Shown in pieces: positions 24,552 through 32,209 of a stretch of DNA of 64,000 nucleotides. Within the stretch, counting starts at the first letter, position 1, and every line of letters starts with the position of its first letter. The DNA comes from Chryseobacterium edaphi. Lineage in GTDB: Bacteria > Bacteroidota > Bacteroidia > Flavobacteriales > Weeksellaceae. The DNA lies in the NCBI RefSeq assembly GCF_025628985.1, contig NZ_JAOTEM010000003.1, positions 1 through 64,000 on the forward strand, read 5' to 3'. The translations under genes and the position numbers were made by a program. The notes under the pieces were generated by a model. It did no database searches, was not told the origin of the DNA, and saw only the letters and a program-made list of their open reading frames with translations.

Positions 24552-25133
24552 ATGAATATTAAAAAATTAGTGATTGCTCCTCTTTTCGCCATAGCATTTT
24601 TTTCATTTAAACCAATTGACAAAAAAATCATCGTAATCGATGCGGGACATGGTGGAAATGACATGGGTGCAATAGTCGATGGAATTTCAGAAAAACAAAT
24701 CGTTTTGGCAGTTGCTTCTAATATCAAAAAATTAAACAATTCTCAGGATAACTACGAGATCGTTCTTACAAGAGATTCAGACAATTTCCCGACATTGAGT
24801 GACAGAACTGCTATGATTAATAAGCTTAATCCGGAAATGGTGATTTCCCTTCATGTGAATAGAAGTCCTGCAAAAGAATCAGCAAGAAAAGGACATGAGA
24901 TCTTTACTCAAAATTCAGATGCTTCTAAAGCTTTAGCTACAAAAATTTCTAACAAGTTTGGCGAATGTTATATCGGAGAGAAAAATCTCCACATTTTGAG
25001 AGAATCAAAAGCTCCGGCAGTATTGGTAGAATTAGGTTTCCTTAATAACACAGAAGATCGAAAATATTTATCAAGTGAAACCGGACAAAAAGAAATTGCC
25101 CAAAAATTCGTTGAGATTATTACCGAAAAATAA
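24552..25133 (+). CDS. N-acetylmuramoyl-L-alanine amidase (Amidase_3)
   Basis: Hydrolyses the bond between N-acetylmuramic acid and L-alanine in peptidoglycan. The 193-aa protein has an N-terminal hydrophobic segment (about 6-20, signal or anchor without a lipobox) and the zinc site His33 (DAGHGGNDMGA), Glu47, His101 (SLHVNRS), with catalytic Glu160 (VLVELGFL). It lacks the regulatory alpha-helical insert seen in AmiA/AmiC-type amidases and has no binding domain, so it is a minimal periplasmic enzyme. A bidirectional terminator follows. Confidence 0.9.
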   Translation: MNIKKLVIAPLFAIAFFSFKPIDKKIIVIDAGHGGNDMGAIVDGISEKQIVLAVASNIKKLNNSQDNYEIVLTRDSDNFPTLSDRTAMINKLNPEMVISLHVNRSPAKESARKGHEIFTQNSDASKALATKISNKFGECYIGEKNLHILRESKAPAVLVELGFLNNTEDRKYLSSETGQKEIAQKFVEIITEK

Positions 25134-25168
25134 AGTTAGAAAACACATTTTTCTGATTGTATCAGAAT

Positions 25169-25207
25169 AAAACCCGGTAAAGGACGTGACAGTTGTTTAC
25201 CGGGTTT
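25169..25207. terminator. Bidirectional terminator between convergent genes
   Basis: Perfect 12-bp arms AAACCCGGTAAA / TTTACCGGGTTT with a 14-nt loop, between the amidase (plus) and the class IV aminotransferase-like gene (minus). Confidence 0.7.
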
Positions 25208-25213
25208 GTCAAT

Positions 25214-26029
25214 TTAATTTGAAAAACTATTCTTCCAGCCTTCTACCAATTCTGAGAATCTGGAGTTTTCAAATATTTTATTTCTAATTTTTTTCACAAA
25301 GAAAATTCCTTTTTCGTCAGAGATCATTAATATTTCTTCAGCCTTTTGAGATTCAAAAGCAATGATCTCATGCTCCTGAATATCGGCCAGATTATTTTTA
25401 TGCAGATACGTCACGAAGTTCTCCAAAAGTGGCGAGATATATGCTCCTTCTGAATGTTTCGGAATTTTAATAATGTTTCCTTCCAGGAACAAAAGATTTC
25501 CTGAAGTTGAACGGGCGATTCTTTTATTTGGATTTAAAAGTATCACATCATCCAGATCATTTTCCTGAGCGTAAATTCCGGCATAAATGTTTTCCGGACA
25601 GTGTACTCTGATATTGCTTAAAAGATTATTATTAACGTTGATTTCTTTAATTATATCTAATTCCAAAGGTCTTTCATGAACCGCCAAAATATCATCCATC
25701 TCATCAACTTCATAGAAATAAGAAATGGTAGATTTTGACAATGTAATTCCATCAGAATTTCGGTATGCCAAGAAATTAATGATTCCGTTTGTTATTCCTC
25801 TTTCCTGAATTACTTTTTCATTAAAGAGATTCTGAAAAAATTCCAAAGTATATGTCAAAGGAATATTCATCCTCATTTTTCTCATTGAAGCCATCAGAAA
25901 GAAGTAGCACTCTTCGTCCATGATCAATTGAGAATTTCTTACAAAAAATGAAACTTTCACAGCATCTCCCAAAAGAAATGCTCTGTTTTTAAGCTCGAGC
26001 TCTTCTGAAGTAAAATATGTATTATTCAT
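25214..26029 (-). CDS. Aminotransferase class IV-like protein, probably catalytically inactive
   Basis: A 271-aa protein with the fold-type IV layout of IlvE/PabC: RAFLLGDAVKVSFFVRN at the start, YFFLMASMRKMRMNIPL, and the C-terminal QKAEEILMISDEKGI. The position of the PLP-binding lysine, normally in a LKT-like segment, reads NIRVHC (Arg141, codon AGA at 25609-25607). The normally acidic E.xxGNLF segment reads IARSTSGNLLFL. Both changes argue against transaminase or lyase activity, so it may be a pseudoenzyme. Alternatives are a very unusual active site or a sequence error at one base. A single gene between two terminators. Confidence 0.75.
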   Translation of the reverse strand: MNNTYFTSEELELKNRAFLLGDAVKVSFFVRNSQLIMDEECYFFLMASMRKMRMNIPLTYTLEFFQNLFNEKVIQERGITNGIINFLAYRNSDGITLSKSTISYFYEVDEMDDILAVHERPLELDIIKEINVNNNLLSNIRVHCPENIYAGIYAQENDLDDVILLNPNKRIARSTSGNLLFLEGNIIKIPKHSEGAYISPLLENFVTYLHKNNLADIQEHEIIAFESQKAEEILMISDEKGIFFVKKIRNKIFENSRFSELVEGWKNSFSN

Positions 26030-26119
26030 ACGGAGATTATATTGTATTTAATGTCCTATACAATCGCACAGTCAATGATGATTCCACAAAGATCAAAAGC
26101 GATTTCAAAGTATGATTAT

Positions 26120-26152
26120 TATAAAAAAATAATGAACGATAAATCGTTCATC
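26120..26152 (-). terminator. Terminator of the START-like gene
   Basis: Perfect arms ATGAACGAT / ATCGTTCAT (26132-26151) followed on the minus strand by a T-rich run. Confidence 0.65.
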
Positions 26153-26184
26153 AGTTTTACCATTAAGTCAGTCCCGCTTAACCA

Positions 26185-26571
26185 TTAAGCAGCACCTAAT
26201 TTTATTCTAAGGTTTTCGATCAGATTTTCCCAGTACAAAGCATTTTCTTCTTCGTCACCTTCTTCACAGAAATCTGTTATATTGAGAGCTAAATCTTCTG
26301 TAATATCATCGATCGTGATGGTCATTTCAAAAAAGTTTTTGGTACCTTCATCTTCTTCCCATCTGAAACGTACGAAACCTTCAGGCTTATACCTGATCAA
26401 AGTCGCTTTTTCTTCAGAACCTCCACCCCAACTAAAATAGAAATCGTCACCTTTCTCTATCACATCATCTGCAAACCATTCGGATAATCCCTCAGCACTA
26501 GCCAAATATTCGTACAAAATCTCTGAAAGACAATGCATTGGGAATTCGTAATGGACTTTATGTTTCGCCAT
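26185..26571 (-). CDS. START-like domain protein
   Basis: A 128-aa cytoplasmic protein with an AHSA1/START-like fold: HYEFPMHCLSEILYEYLASAEGLSEWFADDV, FYFSWGGGSEEKATLI and FVRFRWEEDE. It is acidic at the C-terminal half (ITDFCEEGDEEENAL). The family is widespread in Bacteroidota; the ligand is unknown. The ATG at 26571 (MAKHKVHYE) is preferred over one seven codons upstream because it begins the conserved part. Confidence 0.75.
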   Translation of the reverse strand: MAKHKVHYEFPMHCLSEILYEYLASAEGLSEWFADDVIEKGDDFYFSWGGGSEEKATLIRYKPEGFVRFRWEEDEGTKNFFEMTITIDDITEDLALNITDFCEEGDEEENALYWENLIENLRIKLGAA

Positions 26572-26725
26572 ATAACTTATTTTTAACGTCACGCAATATA
26601 TAAATTAATTTTTTTATTACACAAAAAAGTAAATAGATTTTTATGCATTATGAATGATATTTATCAGAAAAATAAATTTAAATTTTTCCATCTTAATTTT
26701 TGTTTTTAATTTTATGATATTTCAC

Positions 26726-26755
26726 AAAAAAACCTCTTTATTCAAGAGGTTTTGT
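26726..26755 (-). terminator. Terminator, probably of the class III aminotransferase
   Basis: AAACCTCTT / AAGAGGTTT with a TTTTTTT run on the minus strand. It lies 118 bp past the stop at 26873, giving a long 3' untranslated region that contains an R4 repeat. Confidence 0.6.
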
Positions 26756-26770
26756 AAAATTGTTCGAATA

Positions 26771-26812
26771 AAATTTCTTTTCACCAACCCTAATGAGAGG
26801 AAAATCTTAAAA
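26771..26812 (+). repeat. Dispersed repeat (family R4, copy a)
   Basis: The segment caccaaccctaatgagagg with flanking ttctttt and aaaat matches 51064-51110 (ccccaaccctaaagggagg) in core and flanks. Non-coding. Confidence 0.5.
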
Positions 26813-26872
26813 TCTACCCAACTTATTCACTTTATTGATCACCGATTTAGATTTTTAAGAATTTTAAAATGC

Positions 26873-28048
26873 TTAATCAGCATTTAAGACATCGAGAATA
26901 ATCTGACAGCCTTCTTCAATCTCGTCTTTAGAAATAGTAAGTGGTGGTGATATTCTCAAATATTCGTTTCTGTACAATTGCCAAAATACAATTAAACCTC
27001 TCTCCATACATCTTTTTGCAACATCAAGCGTGTAATCCGGTGAGCCAAGATTGACAGCAAGCATCAAACCTTTTCCGTTGATGTTTTTAATTTTCGGATG
27101 TACTAAAAGTTTTCTGAACAACTCTTCTTTTTCTGCCACCTGATCCATCAACCCACTTTCCAATACTTCTTTTAAAGTGGCGTGAGAAGCCGCTGCGATT
27201 AGAGGATTTCCTCCAAAAGTTGTGATGTGTCCTAGTTTTGGTGAATGTGAAAGCGTTTCCATGATTTTTTTTGAACTCATAAAAGCTCCTACAGGAACTC
27301 CGCCACCCATTCCTTTGCCCATAACCAAAATGTCGGGAACGATCCCGAAATGTTCGAATGAAAAGAGTTTCCCAGTTCTTCCGAAGCCGGGTTGAATTTC
27401 ATCTAAAATCAAAAGAGCGCCTACTTCCTTGCATCTCTTTTTTAATTTAATTAAATAATCTTCATTTGGAACTAAAAATCCTGCTGCTCCTTGAATGGTT
27501 TCAAGAATGACACAAGCAGTTTTTTCAGTTATTTTCTCGAAATCATTTTCATTATTAAATTCAATAAAAGAAACCATCGGCAATAACGGACGAAATTCTC
27601 TTTTGTGAAATTCGTTTCCTGAAACACTTAATGCTCCATGTGTATTTCCGTGGTAGGAATTTTTAAAAGAAACGATTTCTTCTCTTCCTGTATATCTTTT
27701 GGCCAATTTTAAACTTCCATCAATCGCTTCTGCTCCACTGTTGACCAAATAAGTTATTTCTAAAGGTTCTGGTGTCGCTTCAGCCAATAATCTGCATAGT
27801 TCGACCGGTTTTTCCTGAGCATATTCTCCATACACCATGACGTGAAGATATTTATCTGCCTGTTCTTTGATCGCATTGACAATCTTTGGATGAGAATGCC
27901 CTAAAGTATTGGCAGAAACACCTGCAACAAAATCAAGATATTTTCGTCCGTCTTTTCCGAAAATGTAACTTCCCTCCGCTTTTTCCACTTCAAAACCTGC
28001 TGCAAATTGCGTGGTCTGTGCCTGATATTTAAAAAAATCTTTTTGCAT
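26873..28048 (-). CDS. Class III (acetylornithine/GABA-type) aminotransferase
   Basis: PLP-dependent omega-amino aminotransferase of 391 aa. Visible are TYLVNSGAEAIDGSLKLAK (phosphate binding), SYHGNTHGALSVSG, LLILDEIQPGFGRTG with Asp216, and the Schiff-base Lys245 in LVMGKGMGGGVPVGAF. Layout fits acetylornithine or succinylornithine aminotransferase, but no arginine genes are nearby, so the substrate is undecided. A -7 box TAGCTTTG lies at 28078-28071. Confidence 0.85.
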   Translation of the reverse strand: MQKDFFKYQAQTTQFAAGFEVEKAEGSYIFGKDGRKYLDFVAGVSANTLGHSHPKIVNAIKEQADKYLHVMVYGEYAQEKPVELCRLLAEATPEPLEITYLVNSGAEAIDGSLKLAKRYTGREEIVSFKNSYHGNTHGALSVSGNEFHKREFRPLLPMVSFIEFNNENDFEKITEKTACVILETIQGAAGFLVPNEDYLIKLKKRCKEVGALLILDEIQPGFGRTGKLFSFEHFGIVPDILVMGKGMGGGVPVGAFMSSKKIMETLSHSPKLGHITTFGGNPLIAAASHATLKEVLESGLMDQVAEKEELFRKLLVHPKIKNINGKGLMLAVNLGSPDYTLDVAKRCMERGLIVFWQLYRNEYLRISPPLTISKDEIEEGCQIILDVLNAD

Positions 28049-28169
28049 TTCTATAAATAAAAAATTTAGGCAAAGCTAAAGAAGATTCGTTAGATGGTAA
28101 AATTTTGAAATAAGAAAAAATGGTTTACTATAATATGTGATTTCATTTCTGAAATACATAAGGCCTTTA

Positions 28170-29735
28170 CTAATAATCAATCTTATTTGATATATCTTGT
28201 TCAAATAACTTATAAATCAGATTACCACCTAAAAGCATATTATAATTTGAAAATTCTGATGGAATAATTTCCCTCATCAAATATGTAATTTCGGGATTAT
28301 AGCTACGATATGTTTTATTTTTATAAGTTATTGTCCAAGGCAAAGAAAGAAATATTGAATTATAATTTGAAATTTTCAATTCTTCATTTGCATTATTACA
28401 AAAGCTTACTTCAATACTATCCCTATCGGTCAGTAAAAAAAGGGTTACATTAAAATTTTTACGATATAAATCTTCAATATCGATGGATTCAAGAATACTT
28501 TCTATTTGAGACTCTTTATATTCTTTGATTTTCAATGGATTGATTACATAGGTGGGATTTCCTCCCCACAAATCTCTCTCTGCGAATCTTTGGAATTGAT
28601 CAATTAAATAATCATTGTAATTTTTAAAATCATTATTTGAGAAAGTAAACTTTGACTTTAATAGATTCAAAGATTTAGAACTTTCATTCATAATCATTGC
28701 CTGAAATTTTTTTTGCACGAAATCAACTTTTCTTCTCTTGTTATTATCTGATTCGAAAATATATTCTTTATTTTTAAATTTAATATTTGCCTGTTCTAAT
28801 TTTTCTTTAAAAATATCATGCATGTGGCCATGTTTTTCAAACTCATATACTTTAGACTGAATAGATATATCACTTATTGGATTGTTAAAAAAATCTTTAA
28901 TATTTGAAATATTTCCTAGCTCTAAAAGATTAAGTTCATCGTCGTTTTTTGAAGTGTACTTGCTTATCAGTTTAAGATTTGCATCGATAACAAAGTGCTT
29001 ACGATCTCTACTTACAAGGTCAATTGTTTTCTTTCCCTTATCAATAGAGAAACTTGAGGTTGGAATTTTAAATTCTTTCCAAGAAATCTCATTTAAATTT
29101 GAGTAGAATATATAATCATTTTGATTAATTATTATCAGTGAATCAATGATTCCTATATCATCAATTCTATCTCGTGAAGAACCAGATGAAATTTTAAATT
29201 TATCCTGATCTAAAGGGGTTGGAATTTGTTTTGTAGTTTTCCAATTATCAAATGTAATAGCCAATCCATTAGAAAGTCCACCAGCAATCCCAAATTTTTC
29301 ATTAACCATATAAATTGTCAAAACCCTATTGATAGGATTAAAGGGAGGTGAAAATCTCATCCACTTTTCTCCATAATCTTCCGAGTAATATATAAAGTTA
29401 TCAGATCCACCCATCCACACTTTCCCATTTGCAAAACTTGTACATGTATAAATCCATGAATCTCCTCCATATTTTATCGACTTCCAATCTTTTCCACCGT
29501 TAATAGTTTTGTAAATTACATCGTGTTCATATCTTGGAATAGCAGAAGATAAATCTGTCAGATAACCTGAAACAATAATTGTATCATTATTAAATCTTAC
29601 TATTTTATCGGCTCTGTCATATTGTGTTAAAGAGTATTTAATCTTTAAGAGATTAATTATTTCGTCGTCTGTTTTTTGACCAAATAAATTTTTATTAAAA
29701 ATTATCAATAGTATTATGAATGCTACTTTTTTCAT
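28170..29735 (-). CDS. Secreted BNR/Ycf48-like repeat protein
   Basis: A 521-aa exported protein (signal peptide MKKVAFIILLIIFNKNLFG) whose first half has blades of the sialidase/BNR or Ycf48 type: VIYKTINGGKDWKSI, FIYYSEDYGEKWMRF, LAITFDNWKTT. The second half (about 280-521) is lysine- and asparagine-rich and of no known family. Very AT-rich codon use. I chose the ATG at 29735 to place the signal peptide at the N-terminus. Function unknown; probably a surface or periplasmic propeller protein. The 165 bp before it show only AT-rich DNA and the ostA terminator. Confidence 0.65.
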   Translation of the reverse strand: MKKVAFIILLIIFNKNLFGQKTDDEIINLLKIKYSLTQYDRADKIVRFNNDTIIVSGYLTDLSSAIPRYEHDVIYKTINGGKDWKSIKYGGDSWIYTCTSFANGKVWMGGSDNFIYYSEDYGEKWMRFSPPFNPINRVLTIYMVNEKFGIAGGLSNGLAITFDNWKTTKQIPTPLDQDKFKISSGSSRDRIDDIGIIDSLIIINQNDYIFYSNLNEISWKEFKIPTSSFSIDKGKKTIDLVSRDRKHFVIDANLKLISKYTSKNDDELNLLELGNISNIKDFFNNPISDISIQSKVYEFEKHGHMHDIFKEKLEQANIKFKNKEYIFESDNNKRRKVDFVQKKFQAMIMNESSKSLNLLKSKFTFSNNDFKNYNDYLIDQFQRFAERDLWGGNPTYVINPLKIKEYKESQIESILESIDIEDLYRKNFNVTLFLLTDRDSIEVSFCNNANEELKISNYNSIFLSLPWTITYKNKTYRSYNPEITYLMREIIPSEFSNYNMLLGGNLIYKLFEQDISNKIDY

Positions 29736-29888
29736 ATAAAGGTATACAAGCATTAAATATACAAACTATTAGAATTTGAAACTTAAATAGAAAAATATAT
29801 TCAATTTTAGAATTATTATCATAATCAACAGACATCGAAAAACTATTCTTAAAAAAACGTCAGAACGTTTCGATGAAATTGACATGAA

Positions 29889-29915
29889 AAAGACCAATTT
29901 CACAACTGGTCCTTT
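29889..29915 (-). terminator. Terminator of the fur-ostA operon
   Basis: AAAGGACCAGTT / AATTGGTCTTT with TTTTTC on the minus strand, directly after the stop at 29919. Confidence 0.65.
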
Positions 29916-29918
29916 ATT

Positions 29919-31655
29919 TTATCTTCTTACCCTTTTAGGTTTTTTGGCTTCTTCTGCAGCTTTTTGCTTATCAATGATTTCCTGAGCCTGATTGAAGAGG
30001 GTGTCTGCAGATTCGTACTTAATCTCTTCGTAGTTCGGAGTGTCAACGAGAATATCCTGCCACTTTCTGATTCGGTCTTTAGTATTCCAGTTAAAATCAG
30101 GGAACTTCTTTTTATCCGGGCCGATCTTACTCATTGGATAAGTGGAGGATTGTGATCCGATACTGCAGGAAATAATCTGCAACTGCTGCTGTTCGAAAAG
30201 TGAACCAATAATTCCACATGAAGAAAGAGTAATGCCCAATCTTTCATTCTGCTTGGTTTTTTCATTAAAATCATCATCATAAGTAATCGCCTGAGCGTTT
30301 CCTATCACTTTTATTTCTTTAATGTCTTTTCCCTCGTAATATACAGCCATGAGCTTACCTTTTACCTGATTAAACTCATCTTTCATATTCAAAGAATCTG
30401 CTTTGCTGATCGCAAAACCATTTCCAATTACTTTGATTGAATCTATATTTTCTGTTTGCGTATTCGAATACACTTCAACTTTATCCCCTGTCACCTGTTT
30501 TTCACCGCTCCATAAAATCGGATCTTTATACATATGCATGACTCCGTCGGTTTCGTTAAAAGCGATTGAGTCAGCTCTTCCCTGTGCATTAGATTTATAG
30601 ATTCTGGCTTTTTTAAAAGCTCTTAAATAACTTTTTTTAATTTTTGTAGAATCAAGTTTTTGGTAAGAAAGTATTTTCTCAGCAGCGAAATAAATTGAAT
30701 CTTTTTCAAGAATTTTTACTGCATAAGGACCTTTAGTCATCATTGCAGAATCTTTCTTTTCAAAAATTTCTCCATAACCACCTTTCAAATATCTCTTTTC
30801 CAGAGGATCATCCAAAGTTACATTTCCGGTAGCTGTGCCAAAACCGCTGAGTTGATTATAATACATCTTATCACCAGTAAGGATTTTATCATTGTAATAA
30901 ATCCTTGAATTTTTATTCAGAAAAGATTCTTTGGTGTTCAGATTATGGGTTCCTTTTTCGGTAAAGATTCTGTTTTTGGGATTTTTCCTATTGGTGATCG
31001 TAGTTGGACCATTGATGTCAACAATGTTGGTGTTCTGATTCTGAACGACATTAATTCCATCTAAAATGTAGTCTTTGTCTTCGATTCTTACATTGTCAGT
31101 TAGATTGATCGTTCGGTTGGCCAGATTATAGGTTGCAGATTTTGAGTAGGTGGTGCTTTTGCCATCATTGATGGTTCCTCCTGTATTATAATATGCCAAA
31201 TTTGAAGCTCGGTCATAATACATGGTTTCGGTTTTTATAACTGTTCCTTTTGGATCATTCAGCACTACATTTTTTCTGGCTACACCTTTTTGAGTGTTTC
31301 CATCATACTCCATTTCTGAAGCAGTAATTACAGAACCATCAGTATTCTGAAGTTTTGTATTACCAATTGCTTTTACAAAATTTTCTTCATCATACATGAC
31401 CACCAAATCCGCAGTAAGAATCGAACCTTGATGTTCTATCTGTACATTACCGATAAGATATCTGTTTCCGTCGTATTTTGTGTCTTTTTTAATTTCGTCA
31501 GCATGAATGATCTTCACTTTATTATTAAGATTAGACTTCTGTGGCTGATTTTTCACGGGATTCTGTAAAAAAGGATCTCTCTGCACAGGTGTAGGTTTAT
31601 CCTGGGCAAACGTTAAAGTGGAAAATAAAATAAACAGAAAAAGAAATATCCTCAT
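29919..31655 (-). CDS. OstA/LptA-like protein
   Basis: A 578-aa exported protein (signal peptide ending TLTFAQ). Residues about 50-300 carry the OstA/LptA beta-jellyroll repeat pattern (YLIGNVQIEHQGSILTADLVVMYDE, AIGNTKLQNTDGSVITASEMEYDG, and the repeat ATGNVTLDDP). LptA-type proteins bridge lipopolysaccharide between the inner and outer membrane; this Bacteroidota form is far longer than the 185-aa E. coli LptA. The basic tail ends KKPKRVRR. It starts 3 bp after the Fur-family gene, so the two are one operon. Confidence 0.8.
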   Translation of the reverse strand: MRIFLFLFILFSTLTFAQDKPTPVQRDPFLQNPVKNQPQKSNLNNKVKIIHADEIKKDTKYDGNRYLIGNVQIEHQGSILTADLVVMYDEENFVKAIGNTKLQNTDGSVITASEMEYDGNTQKGVARKNVVLNDPKGTVIKTETMYYDRASNLAYYNTGGTINDGKSTTYSKSATYNLANRTINLTDNVRIEDKDYILDGINVVQNQNTNIVDINGPTTITNRKNPKNRIFTEKGTHNLNTKESFLNKNSRIYYNDKILTGDKMYYNQLSGFGTATGNVTLDDPLEKRYLKGGYGEIFEKKDSAMMTKGPYAVKILEKDSIYFAAEKILSYQKLDSTKIKKSYLRAFKKARIYKSNAQGRADSIAFNETDGVMHMYKDPILWSGEKQVTGDKVEVYSNTQTENIDSIKVIGNGFAISKADSLNMKDEFNQVKGKLMAVYYEGKDIKEIKVIGNAQAITYDDDFNEKTKQNERLGITLSSCGIIGSLFEQQQLQIISCSIGSQSSTYPMSKIGPDKKKFPDFNWNTKDRIRKWQDILVDTPNYEEIKYESADTLFNQAQEIIDKQKAAEEAKKPKRVRR

Positions 31656-31658
31656 TGA

Positions 31659-32135
31659 TTAATCATTCTTTGTGCCATAAAAATACAGCGAATGAGAATC
31701 AATTTTTACGCCAAAAGCCTCTTCAATTGCTTCTTTAATGCCTTGAATTCTAGGATCGCAAAACTCAATAATTTCTTCAATCTCTTTATCTGAACCTTTT
31801 TTGTAAATTACCAAATGATCATGCTGCTTATCGAAATAAGACTTCTCATAAGAAGATGAAGTAAGTGTTTTTTCTCCAAACTGGTGCTTACGGATCAGTC
31901 CTGCATCAAGAAAGATTTCTATAGTATTGTAAATTGTTGCTTTTGAAACATGATATTTCTTCTGCATCATCAATAAATATAGGTCATCTACATTGAAGTG
32001 ATGATCCATATTATAGATTTCCTCTAAAATAGTATAACGTTCAGGTGTATTACGAAATCCTTTTTCTAAAAGATAGTTTCTTAAAACATCTTTTATTAAA
32101 GTAATATTTTTTTCTTTTTGTAAAGTATCCATCAA
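31659..32135 (-). CDS. Fur family transcriptional regulator
   Basis: A 158-aa (or 157 from the second ATG) DNA-binding regulator. The winged helix shows FRNTPERYTILEEIYNMDHHFNVDDLYLLM and VSKATIYNTIEIFLDAGLI, and the hinge QHDHLVIYKKG corresponds to the metal-binding HxHLxC part. The usual CxxC pairs of the structural zinc site are missing; one Cys remains in EIIEFCDPRI. It may sense iron, zinc or peroxide. Transcribed from a TTG-N18-TAAATTTG promoter together with ostA. Confidence 0.85.
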   Translation of the reverse strand: MMDTLQKEKNITLIKDVLRNYLLEKGFRNTPERYTILEEIYNMDHHFNVDDLYLLMMQKKYHVSKATIYNTIEIFLDAGLIRKHQFGEKTLTSSSYEKSYFDKQHDHLVIYKKGSDKEIEEIIEFCDPRIQGIKEAIEEAFGVKIDSHSLYFYGTKND

Positions 32136-32148
32136 AAAATTTATACTA

Positions 32149-32177
32149 CAAATTTATCGATTTTTATTTAAATACAA
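32149..32177 (-). promoter_or_regulatory. Promoter of fur-ostA
   Basis: TTG at 32177-32175, spacer 18 nt, TAAATTTG at 32156-32149 on the minus strand. The leader before ATG 32135 is about 10 nt. Confidence 0.6.
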
Positions 32178-32209
32178 TGTACCACTTCAGAGAGTATAAA
32201 GCTGATATT

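Noticed and set aside
26654..26887. Open frame of 77 codons on the plus strand
   Set aside because: It runs through a terminator hairpin and an R4 repeat and overlaps the class III aminotransferase end. It looks like chance in AT-rich DNA.
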